64,000 nt of DNA, taken from NCBI RefSeq assembly GCF_028369105.1, contig NZ_JAQNDO010000001.1, positions 62,001 through 126,000 of the forward strand, written 5' to 3'. This document shows positions 36,054 to 43,652 of this stretch, piece after piece. Origin of the DNA: Polyangium mundeleinium. GTDB lineage: Bacteria; Myxococcota_A; Polyangia; Polyangiales; Polyangiaceae. The notes beneath the pieces were generated by a model. The model had not been told where the DNA came from, did not search any database, and saw only the letters and a list, made by a program, of their open reading frames with translations. Position 1 is the stretch's first letter. Each line of letters opens with the position of its first letter. The position numbers and the translations under genes were made by a program.

Positions 36054-36542
36054 TTAGTCGACCTCTTCCTCGACGGCGGCGAGCTCACTCTCGGGCACGC
36101 CGAGGTCTGCGGCGACGTGGTGCAGCTCCGCGCGCTCGGCAGGCGAGAGCCTTCCATCCGCCACCGCGACCTTGGCGAGCAACCGGATCACCTCGACGCG
36201 CTCGCGGCCGTCGCAGAGGGTCTTGAGTTCGCGCACGCAGAGCGCGAGCTCCTCTTCGCGGAGCTCCGGCAGCTTGCCCTTGAGGGCGCGCGTGACGGCC
36301 TCGATCGCCTCGGGGGACAAGCCCTCGATGTGCGCGAGCAGGCCGCGGAGCGTTTGTTCTTCCCCCTCGGTGAGGCGGCCGTCCACGCCCGCGACCTTGC
36401 CGAGCAGGACGACCACCGCAGCGATGTAACGAAGGACGACGCTCTCGTCGTCAGGCAGGGCGCGGCGCAGCTCTGCGAGGAGCGCATCCACGTTCGGATA
36501 CGTGTCCCCTCGCTTGAGGCCGAGCCAGGCTAGAAGTCCCAC
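36054..36542 (-). CDS. TerB-like domain protein
   Basis: A 162-residue all-helical protein. Two related blocks, VAGVDGRLTEGEEQTLRGLL (about residue 50) and VAVADGRLSPAERAELHHVA (about 128), are the Asp-rich repeats of the TerB/DjlA N-terminal fold, which may bind divalent metal. TerB is part of tellurite-resistance and stress-response systems, but stand-alone TerB-fold proteins are widespread and of unknown role. No other ter gene is nearby. Possibly cotranscribed with the S41 protease upstream (34-bp gap). Confidence 0.75.
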   Translation of the reverse strand: MGLLAWLGLKRGDTYPNVDALLAELRRALPDDESVVLRYIAAVVVLLGKVAGVDGRLTEGEEQTLRGLLAHIEGLSPEAIEAVTRALKGKLPELREEELALCVRELKTLCDGRERVEVIRLLAKVAVADGRLSPAERAELHHVAADLGVPESELAAVEEEVD

Positions 36543-36576
36543 GACAGACCAACGTACTCGGGGTGATTCTCGGGGG

Positions 36577-39500
36577 TCAATCCTCGGGGAGCGCCGCTTC
36601 GCCGAGCCACTCGGCGACCGGATCGTCCGTCTTCGGCGTCTTCAGGATCGTGCCGTCGGAGCCGTCCTTGCGCACGACGAGCGTGCGGCGCGTCATCGTG
36701 TCCGAGTTCTCACGCGCCACGACCGTGATGACGTTCACGCCCGGCCGGAGCGGCGCATCGAACTCGAACGTCGCCTTCTTGGGGTCGGCGCCGTCGCGGT
36801 TCGACTTGTAGTAGAGCTTGCGCGAACCGACGAAGACGTACAGGTCGAGCAAGCGCTCGCCATCGGAGGCGGCGCCCGTGATCTTCACCTTCTCGTCGCG
36901 CGTGGCCATGGCCGAGGCGTTCACGTCGAGCGTGGGCGGCGCCTTCGAGTAGACGTCCTCGAAGGACGGCGTGACGGACGCAGCGCCGCTGCCCTGCGTG
37001 GCCTCCGCGGCGAGCACGAAGGCGAAGCGGCTCGAACCGAGGTCGACCTTGTAGAAGTCGCCCACCTTGCCCGTGATGGCCACGGTCTCGCCGGGCCGCA
37101 GCTTGCCGAAGACGAGCGCGTTCGCGTCCGCCGTCGCGAACAGCGTCGCGCCCTGCAGGCCGGCCTTCGCCGTGCCCGCGGCCTTCGTGAGCGTGATCGG
37201 GCCGCCGACGGGGATCTTCACCTTCTCCGTGGCGACCTCGCGCAGATCGCGATCGCCGACGGACAGGCTCAGCGTCGCCTCGGTGTCTTGCAGCTCGGGC
37301 TGCACGTCGAAGGTGAAGACCACCTTGCGCACGTCGCCGGGGTTCATGTTCGAGATGTCGAACCGGCCGGCGCGCAGGAGCAGGCCCTCGCCCGAGAGGT
37401 TCGCGATGTTCGCCTGCGTCTCGAACGAGCGGCCCTTGCCGACGTTCTTCACGGTCAGGTACATCGACACGCCCTCGCCGCGCTGGATGCGGCCGTCGCC
37501 GTTGCCGCTGCGGTCGTCGACGATCTGGTAGGCGTACTGGAAGAGCGGGCGCTCGAGGGCGCGGATCGTCGGGCGGAACTCGGCCGCCGGGGGCTCGAAG
37601 CCGCCTGCGGCCTCGAACTTCACCTTCACGCCGTCGGCGCGGCTCAACGCGTCCATCGGGATCTTGCAGATGCGCTTCTGGTTCGCGAGGCGCGGCTTCG
37701 TCGTGCCGACCTTGCGGCCCTCGACCTCACACCAGCCGAGCGGCGCCTTCGAGGTCTTGCTCTGGCCGGGCGCGATCTTGCCGAAGACGAGCTCCTTGCC
37801 GTCGAGGTAGCCGCTGTCGCTCTCGGTGGAGGCGCGCAGGCGGTAGATCGGCAGCTTGCCGTTGTTTTTCACCGTGACCGAGAGGTTCATCGGCTCGCCC
37901 GCCGTCACCTCGTTGTTCGCGCGGTCCGTCTCGACCTTCACTTCGAGGTCGCTCTTCGCCGGTCCCTGTGCGCCCTCGGGTGCGTCGGACCAGTCGTAGC
38001 CGAGCTTCGACAGCTCCGCGGCGACCTTGTCGAGCTCGTCCTTGCGCGCCTTCTCGATGTAGTCGCGCGAGGCGTCGATCTGCGCGTTGCGCGCGGCGCC
38101 GGGGGGCAGGCGCTGCGCGAGGTCACGCGCGAAGCGGATCGGGAAGTCCACGCGGAAGTCGTCGTCGGTCTCGCCGCCGCGCTCGCGCATGTCCTCGCGC
38201 TCGGCGCTCGTGAGCTGGTAGCGCACGACCTCGCGCGGCTTCGACCCGGGCTGGGCCTTGCCGTTCGTCAGGTGCGCCGAGAGATCACGCTCGCGCAGGC
38301 CGTCCTTCTGGATCGTGAGATCCATCTCGAGCTCGTCGACCGTCATCGGATCGAGCTCGATGTCGGGCGTGACGCCGACGCCCTGGATCGAGACGTCGCC
38401 GGGCGTGAGGTACTGCGCGATCGTGAGCTTGAGCGCGGCCTTCTCCGGCGTGACGTCGGGGAAGACGAGCTGCACGCTGCCCTTGCCGAACGTCGTCGAG
38501 CCGACGATGACCGCGCGATCGTGGTTCTTCAGCGCGCCCGCGACGATCTCGCTCGCGCTGGCGGAGTTGCCGTTGACGAGGACGACGATGGGGTACGTAG
38601 GCTCGGTGCCGGGGCCCTTGGCCTTCTTCTCGTCGCGGCCCTCGGAGGCGCCCACAGTGGAGACGATGACGCCGTCCGCGAGGAACTTGTCGGCGACGCG
38701 CGTGGCCTGATCGAGCAGGCCGCCCGGGTTGCCGCGCAGGTCGAGCACAAGGCCCTTCAGCGAGCCCTTGTTTCGCAGATCGTCGAGCGCGAGGTCGAGC
38801 TCCGTCGACGTCGTCGCCTGGAAGTTCTTGATGCGCACGTAGCCGATGCCCGAGGCCTCGAGTGGGCGCGACTCGATGGAGCGAACCTTGATGACCTCAC
38901 GCACGAGCTCGTAGGGCTTCGGCGTCTGCCAGCCTTGCTCGCCGTCGCGCGTGACCCACACCGTGACCTTCGTCCCGGGGTCGCCGCGCAGGCGGCGCAC
39001 GGCGTCGTCGAGCGGCATGTTGAGCGTCGACTCGTTGTTGATCTTGACGATCCGATCGTGACGCTTGATGCCCGCGCGCCCCGCCGGCGTGTCCGGCATG
39101 GGGTTGATCACGGTGAGGACCTGATCGCGGATCGAGATCACGATGCCGAGGCCGCCGAAATGGCCCGACGTGGAGAGGTTCATCTCCTTGTAGGCCTCGG
39201 GGCTCAAAAAGACCGAGTGCGGGTCGAGCGTGTGCAACATGCCGTTGCACGCCGCGTACTCGACCTCGCGCAGATCGACCTCGGTGCCGCGCAGGTTTTT
39301 CTGGAGGAACGCGAAGACCTCGCGCAGGCGCGCCGATACGTCCCAGGGGCCCTGCACGTTGTCGATGCGGAACTTCTTCTCCGCCGTCTCGACGCGGACG
39401 GTCACCTCGTTCGGATCGTCGTTCACGACGATCACCTGGGCGACGTCACGCTGGACATAGTTCAGCGCCGAAAGAAGCATCTCCTTCGGCTTGACCCGTC

Positions 39501-39726
39501 CCGGCTCGACGTACTTGTCGCGGATGAGCTTGAGCGTCTCGTTGACGGCTTCGAGGCGCGTCAGATCGTAGGGCGCTTTCGTCGTGGGGCCGCCGCCCGT
39601 CACGGCGAGGGCGGGTTCGAACCCGCGCCACAGACCGCCCGCCCCGAACTGCACCGCGAAAAACGCAGCGATGGCGAACGTGGCAAACGCGATGCCGATC
39701 TTCCCGAGACGCTCGAGGACCTTCAT
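36577..39726 (-). CDS. S41-family carboxyl-terminal processing protease with very long C-terminus
   Basis: A 1049-residue exported protease; typical CtpA proteins have 400-450 residues. An uncleaved or cleavable hydrophobic N-terminus (residues 8-30) is followed by a helical domain, a PDZ domain (about 180-265, with GGLGIVISIRDQVLTVINPM and TPAGRAGIK), and the protease core. YVRIKNFQATTS, LDLRGNPGGLLDQA, VNGNSASASEIVAGAL (Ser390) and TTFGKGSVQL (Lys415) give the Ser/Lys dyad, 25 apart as in Prc/D1P. Residues 540-900 have several Ig-like beta domains (VTVKNNGKLPIYRLRASTES, MYLTVKNVGKGRSF). An SH3-like block and a final beta domain follow. Confidence 0.92.
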   Translation of the reverse strand: MKVLERLGKIGIAFATFAIAAFFAVQFGAGGLWRGFEPALAVTGGGPTTKAPYDLTRLEAVNETLKLIRDKYVEPGRVKPKEMLLSALNYVQRDVAQVIVVNDDPNEVTVRVETAEKKFRIDNVQGPWDVSARLREVFAFLQKNLRGTEVDLREVEYAACNGMLHTLDPHSVFLSPEAYKEMNLSTSGHFGGLGIVISIRDQVLTVINPMPDTPAGRAGIKRHDRIVKINNESTLNMPLDDAVRRLRGDPGTKVTVWVTRDGEQGWQTPKPYELVREVIKVRSIESRPLEASGIGYVRIKNFQATTSTELDLALDDLRNKGSLKGLVLDLRGNPGGLLDQATRVADKFLADGVIVSTVGASEGRDEKKAKGPGTEPTYPIVVLVNGNSASASEIVAGALKNHDRAVIVGSTTFGKGSVQLVFPDVTPEKAALKLTIAQYLTPGDVSIQGVGVTPDIELDPMTVDELEMDLTIQKDGLRERDLSAHLTNGKAQPGSKPREVVRYQLTSAEREDMRERGGETDDDFRVDFPIRFARDLAQRLPPGAARNAQIDASRDYIEKARKDELDKVAAELSKLGYDWSDAPEGAQGPAKSDLEVKVETDRANNEVTAGEPMNLSVTVKNNGKLPIYRLRASTESDSGYLDGKELVFGKIAPGQSKTSKAPLGWCEVEGRKVGTTKPRLANQKRICKIPMDALSRADGVKVKFEAAGGFEPPAAEFRPTIRALERPLFQYAYQIVDDRSGNGDGRIQRGEGVSMYLTVKNVGKGRSFETQANIANLSGEGLLLRAGRFDISNMNPGDVRKVVFTFDVQPELQDTEATLSLSVGDRDLREVATEKVKIPVGGPITLTKAAGTAKAGLQGATLFATADANALVFGKLRPGETVAITGKVGDFYKVDLGSSRFAFVLAAEATQGSGAASVTPSFEDVYSKAPPTLDVNASAMATRDEKVKITGAASDGERLLDLYVFVGSRKLYYKSNRDGADPKKATFEFDAPLRPGVNVITVVARENSDTMTRRTLVVRKDGSDGTILKTPKTDDPVAEWLGEAALPED

Positions 39727-39821
39727 ACGATTCCCCGAGTATAAACCTCAGGGCGTCCGCGTCGACCACGCGCTGCGCGGCCGGCCCCTCGCCTGGAAAG
39801 AAAGATCGCGGGCCGACGCGC

Positions 39822-40025
39822 TTACGACGTCGACTTCTCGCCGCCTTCGTCTTCCTTCTTCGGGAGCTGCTTCGGCGGGGGTTGGTCCTCGTCCTTGAGG
39901 CCCTTCTTGAAGTTTCGGATGCCCTCGCCGAGGCCCTTCCCGATGTCGGAGATGCGCCCGGCGCCGAACAAGAGCAGAGCGACGCCCAGGATGAGAAGGA
40001 GTTCGGTGATGCTCAGTCGGCCCAT
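39822..40025 (-). CDS. tatA: Twin-arginine translocase subunit TatA
   Basis: A 67-residue protein. ATG 40025 starts MGRLSITELLLILGVALLLF, the single N-terminal membrane helix, followed by the hinge FGAGRISDIGKGLGEGI (the FG-x-x-x-L/I-P region here as FGAGRI), the amphipathic helix and an acidic/basic tail. TatA oligomers form the Tat protein-export pore. The upstream in-frame extension has no membrane logic. No tatB or tatC is in the window. The Tat substrate at 29133-30515 needs this system. Confidence 0.92.
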   Translation of the reverse strand: MGRLSITELLLILGVALLLFGAGRISDIGKGLGEGIRNFKKGLKDEDQPPPKQLPKKEDEGGEKSTS

Positions 40026-40169
40026 GGTCGTGCTCCTGCCCGGGGAAGCGTCGAGCTTCCCGCGTCCACTCCACCCGTACCACCCTCGGGCGCCTCCGGC
40101 AATGGACGCCAAGGCCGCAGGATCGCGGGTGAAGGGGACGCGGGTCGCTGGATCCGCCGTCTTCTTTCG

Positions 40170-41192
40170 TCATGCGCCCGGGGCGCGGCGTGACCCGAGA
40201 ATTCGCGCGAAGCGGGCCGCCAGGAGCGGACCGAGCAGGCCGAGCGCAGGGATGAGGGCATAAGCGAAGAGCGGGCTCTTTTCGCGTTCGAGCGCCGAGA
40301 GGACGAGGAGCGCGAGCGCCGGGCCGGCGAGGCCGACGAAAAGAGCGAGCGCGCGGCCGCTGATCGAGGAGACGAGCACGGCGAGGCTCGCGAGCAGGGC
40401 GCTCGCCGCCGACGTCGCGCCGAGGAGCGCAGCCCGCACGGGGGCGCGGAGGTTCGAGGGGCGGCCGAGGGGCAGGAGGCCCCGCACCGACGCGCGGGCG
40501 ACACGGACGGTCATGGGGCCGGTCGTTTCGTTCGAGGGCAAAGCAAGGACGAGGTCGTCGGCCACGAGGGAAGCCGTATCGGCGGAGAGCTCGATCGAGC
40601 GTGCCGCGAGCGCGGATCCGCCGAGGAGGGAAGGGCTCATGACGAGGCGCGGGGGCTCGCCGGGCAAGCAGATCCACGTGGCCTCGGCCATCGGGACCGT
40701 CGCGGCGTGTGGGACTTGGGGATCATGCGCGGCTCGATCGACGCAGGCGGCACGGCCGTCCGCGAGGAGGCGAGACGCGAGCCGGCCGGGCGCCTCGGCT
40801 TCGAGGCCCCACGCGAGCGAGGCGAGCGCGGACAGGACGAACACGAGGAGCCAAACGGGAAGGGCAGAAGCGACGAGCGATCGTGGTGAAGCGCCCAGGG
40901 CGAAGACGGCGCGCGCCTCGCCGCGATCGACGAGCCGCGCTGCGGCGAGGGCCGCGCCGAGGGGAGGGGCGAGCACGAGGGCGACTTCGAGCGAGACGGC
41001 GAGCGCGGCGCGGGCAAACGGCAAGCCGAGCCGCGCGGGCACGCTCGGCGCGAGGAGGAGCGGCATCGAACGGACGAGGCCCGCGGCGAGCGAGACCGAG
41101 GTGACGAGCGCGGCCACGAGCGAAACGTCCCGACAGGTGGGGAGCGCGAGGAGGCGGAGCCCGGGGGGGATCGGGACGATCGAGCGGCTCAT
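40170..41192 (-). CDS. LptF/LptG-like (YjgP/YjgQ) membrane permease, divergent
   Basis: A 340-residue protein. ATG 41192 starts a chain with about six hydrophobic helices and a central soluble region (about residues 130-220). Between helices 2 and 3, LVDRGEARAVFALGASPRSL matches the coupling helix of LptF/LptG (E-x-x-A-L-x-x-x-G-x-S), which contacts the LptB ATPase during LPS extraction. The C-terminal half has three hydrophobic helices (ALFVGLAGPALALLVLSALE). Overall similarity is weak, and the usual partner gene is not adjacent, so the assignment stays at superfamily level. Divergent from purA, 72 bp apart. Confidence 0.6.
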   Translation of the reverse strand: MSRSIVPIPPGLRLLALPTCRDVSLVAALVTSVSLAAGLVRSMPLLLAPSVPARLGLPFARAALAVSLEVALVLAPPLGAALAAARLVDRGEARAVFALGASPRSLVASALPVWLLVFVLSALASLAWGLEAEAPGRLASRLLADGRAACVDRAAHDPQVPHAATVPMAEATWICLPGEPPRLVMSPSLLGGSALAARSIELSADTASLVADDLVLALPSNETTGPMTVRVARASVRGLLPLGRPSNLRAPVRAALLGATSAASALLASLAVLVSSISGRALALFVGLAGPALALLVLSALEREKSPLFAYALIPALGLLGPLLAARFARILGSRRAPGA

Positions 41193-41264
41193 GGGTGGGA
41201 CGGCTGCGGGGAGTGTACTAACGTTCCGGCTCGTGACGGACCGAGCAGCATGCAAGGAGGCCGG

Positions 41265-42548
41265 ATGTCCGCGGTCGTGATCGTCGGCGCCCAGTGGGGG
41301 GACGAGGGAAAAGGCAAGATCGTCGACCTGTACACGGAGAGCGCGGACGTCGTCGTGCGCTTCGCCGGAGGGCCAAACGCCGGGCATACGCTCGTCGTGG
41401 GCGACGACAAGATCGTCGTGCGGCTCGTGCCGAGCGGAATCCTCCGGGCGCAGGCGCGGTGCATCATGGCGCAGGGCATGGTGGTCGATCCGGCCGTGCT
41501 CGTGTCGGAGCTCGACGTGCTCGAAGCGAAAGGACACGCGACGCGCGGGCGCCTGTTCGTCTCGGATCTCGCGCATCTGATCCTGCCCTACCACCGGCTC
41601 GTCGACGGCCTGCGCGAGGCGGCCGCAACGGACGGGCAGAAGATCGGGACGACGAAGCGCGGCATCGGGCCGTGTTACGAGGACAAGGCGGCGCGGCGCG
41701 GGATCCGCGTCGGGGATCTCGCGGATCTCGACGGCCTCGCGCAGAAGCTCGCGCGGGCGGCGAGCGCGTGGGGCCCGGTGGTGCGCGAGCTCGGCGGCGA
41801 GATGCCGGACGTCGAGACGATGATGCCGGAGCTCCGGGCGCTCGCGCCGCGGATCGTCCCGCTCCTCGCGGACACGGCGGTGCTCGCGAACGAGGCGATC
41901 CAGAAGGGCGAACGTGTGATGTTCGAGGGCGCGCAGGGGACGCTGCTCGACCTGGATCACGGGACGTACCCGTTCGTGACGTCGTCGTCGGCGGTCGCGG
42001 GCGGCGCGTGTGTGGGCGCGGGCGTGGGGCCGACGCGGATCAAGCGGGTCCTCGGGATCACGAAGGGGTACGCGACGCGCGTGGGCGAGGGGCCTTTCCC
42101 GACGGAGCTCTCGGGCGACCTCGGTGAGCGGCTGCGGGTCGCGGGCGGCGAATTCGGCTCGGTGACGGGTCGGCCGCGGCGAACGGGTTGGCTCGACCTG
42201 CCGGCGCTTCGGTATGCGGCGCGGGTGAACGGGCTCGACGGGCTCGCCGTGACGAAGCTCGACGTGCTCTCGGGGCTCGACACGATCGAGGTGTGCGTCG
42301 CGTACGACACGCCCGAGGGACGCACGAAGGAATTGCCGATCCGGCACGTCGGAGCGGTGAAGCCCGTGTACGAGAAGCGACCGGGGTGGCGCGAGCCGCT
42401 CTCCCGGGCGCGGACGATGGCAGAGCTGCCCCAGGCCGCGCAGGACTACGTGCGCTACCTCGAAGCCGAGATCGGCGTGCCGGTGTTCTTGGTGTCGGTG
42501 GGGCCGCGGCGGGACGAGACGATCGTCCTCAGGGATGCATTTGCTTGA
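41265..42548 (+). CDS. purA: Adenylosuccinate synthetase
   Basis: A 427-residue enzyme of full family length, joining IMP and aspartate with GTP in AMP synthesis. ATG 41265 follows AAGGAGG at ideal spacing. The diagnostic P-loop VIVGAQWGDEGKGKIVDLY (catalytic Asp and Lys), GGPNAGHTLV (catalytic His), GTTKRGIGPCYEDKAARRGI, FEGAQGTLLDLDHGTYPFVT, GITKGYATRVGEGPFPTE, RRTGWLDLPALR and TKLDVLSGL are all present and intact. Its stop is 3 bp from the stop of the convergent dehydrogenase gene. Confidence 0.98.
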   Translation: MSAVVIVGAQWGDEGKGKIVDLYTESADVVVRFAGGPNAGHTLVVGDDKIVVRLVPSGILRAQARCIMAQGMVVDPAVLVSELDVLEAKGHATRGRLFVSDLAHLILPYHRLVDGLREAAATDGQKIGTTKRGIGPCYEDKAARRGIRVGDLADLDGLAQKLARAASAWGPVVRELGGEMPDVETMMPELRALAPRIVPLLADTAVLANEAIQKGERVMFEGAQGTLLDLDHGTYPFVTSSSAVAGGACVGAGVGPTRIKRVLGITKGYATRVGEGPFPTELSGDLGERLRVAGGEFGSVTGRPRRTGWLDLPALRYAARVNGLDGLAVTKLDVLSGLDTIEVCVAYDTPEGRTKELPIRHVGAVKPVYEKRPGWREPLSRARTMAELPQAAQDYVRYLEAEIGVPVFLVSVGPRRDETIVLRDAFA

Positions 42549-42551
42549 AGG

Positions 42552-43601
42552 TCAAACGGACAGGCTCTTCATGTCGATCACGAAGCGATAACGCACGTCG
42601 CCTTTGACCGTGCGGTCGTACGCCTCGTTGACCTGCTGCATCGGGATCACCTCGACGTCGGAGGTGATCCCCTTCTCGCCGCAATAATCGAGCATCTCCT
42701 GCGTCTCTTTGATGCCGCCGATCAAGGAGCCCGCGAGCGTCTTGCGCCCCATGACGAGGCCAAACGCCCCGATGGGGAGCGGCTTCTCCGGCGCGCCCAC
42801 GAGCACGATCGTGCCGTCGCGCCGGAGCAGGCCGAGCAGCGCATTGACGTCGTGCGTCGCCGAGACGGTGTCGAGGATGAAGTCGAACGAGCCCGACGCC
42901 TTGGCGAGCGCGCTCGGATCGCTGCTCACGAGGAAATGGCTCGCGCCGAGCCGGCGCGCATCGGCTTCCTTCCGCGCCGACGTGCTGATCACCGTGACCT
43001 CGGCGCCGAACGACGCGGCGAACTTCACGCCCATGTGCCCGAGTCCGCCGAGCCCGACGACGCCGACCCGCTGCCCCGCGCTCACCTTCCAGTGGCGCAA
43101 GGGCGAATAGGTCGTGATGCCGGCGCAAAGCAGAGGCGCCGCGGCCGCGGGGTCGAGGCCCTCCGGGACGCGGAGCACGTAGTTCTCGTCCGTCACGATG
43201 GTGCTCGCGTACCCGCCGAACGTCGGCGTTTTGCCGTCGCGCTCGAAGCCGTTGTACGTGAGGACCATCCCGCCCGTGCAGAACTGCTCGACGCCTTCCT
43301 TGCAGCTCCCACATTCGCGGCACGAATCGACGAAGCAGCCGACGCCGACCAGATCCCCCGCGCGGAACTTCGTGACGCCCTTGCCGGTCCCGGTCACGCG
43401 GCCGACGATCTCGTGGCCCGGCACCATGGGAAACGTCGAATTGCCCCACTCGCCACGGACCTGATGAATGTCGGAATGGCAGACTCCGCAGTAGAGGATC
43501 TGGATGACGACGTCGTTGGCGCCGGGGTCACGCCGATCGAACGTGAACGGCGCGAGGCCAGACTGTGCGTTTTGCGCGGCGTAGCCTTGGGCTTTGATCA
43601 T
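42552..43601 (-). CDS. Zinc-dependent alcohol dehydrogenase, YahK/CAD type
   Basis: A 349-residue NADP-type medium-chain dehydrogenase. ATG 43601 starts MIKAQGYAAQN; no need for the longer frame. Catalytic zinc ligands are Cys in YCGVCHSDIHQVRGEW and His/Glu in VPGHEIVGRV. The structural zinc site is CREC-GSC-x8-C (SCRECGSCKEGVEQFC). The Rossmann motif VGVVGLGGLGHMGVKFA and the blocks LLCAGITTYSPLRHW and SLIGGIKETQEMLDYCGEKG closely match E. coli YahK, which reduces aldehydes with NADPH. Substrate unknown; transcribed alone. Confidence 0.92.
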   Translation of the reverse strand: MIKAQGYAAQNAQSGLAPFTFDRRDPGANDVVIQILYCGVCHSDIHQVRGEWGNSTFPMVPGHEIVGRVTGTGKGVTKFRAGDLVGVGCFVDSCRECGSCKEGVEQFCTGGMVLTYNGFERDGKTPTFGGYASTIVTDENYVLRVPEGLDPAAAAPLLCAGITTYSPLRHWKVSAGQRVGVVGLGGLGHMGVKFAASFGAEVTVISTSARKEADARRLGASHFLVSSDPSALAKASGSFDFILDTVSATHDVNALLGLLRRDGTIVLVGAPEKPLPIGAFGLVMGRKTLAGSLIGGIKETQEMLDYCGEKGITSDVEVIPMQQVNEAYDRTVKGDVRYRFVIDMKSLSV

Positions 43602-43652
43602 CCGTCCTGCGTACACGGAAAGCAAAGGCGCGGCAATGTCGGGGCAGGACTG

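Noticed and set aside
39605-39630. GCGGGTTCGAACCCGC looks like a tRNA T-arm.
   Set aside because: It lies inside the S41 protease gene, encodes a sensible GFEPAL segment, and no anticodon arm, D-arm or acceptor stem surrounds it on either strand.
36502-39744. Rightward open frame of 1080 codons.
   Set aside because: Antisense to the S41 protease, which has all catalytic motifs; the product is Arg/Ala/Leu/Val-rich shadow sequence.
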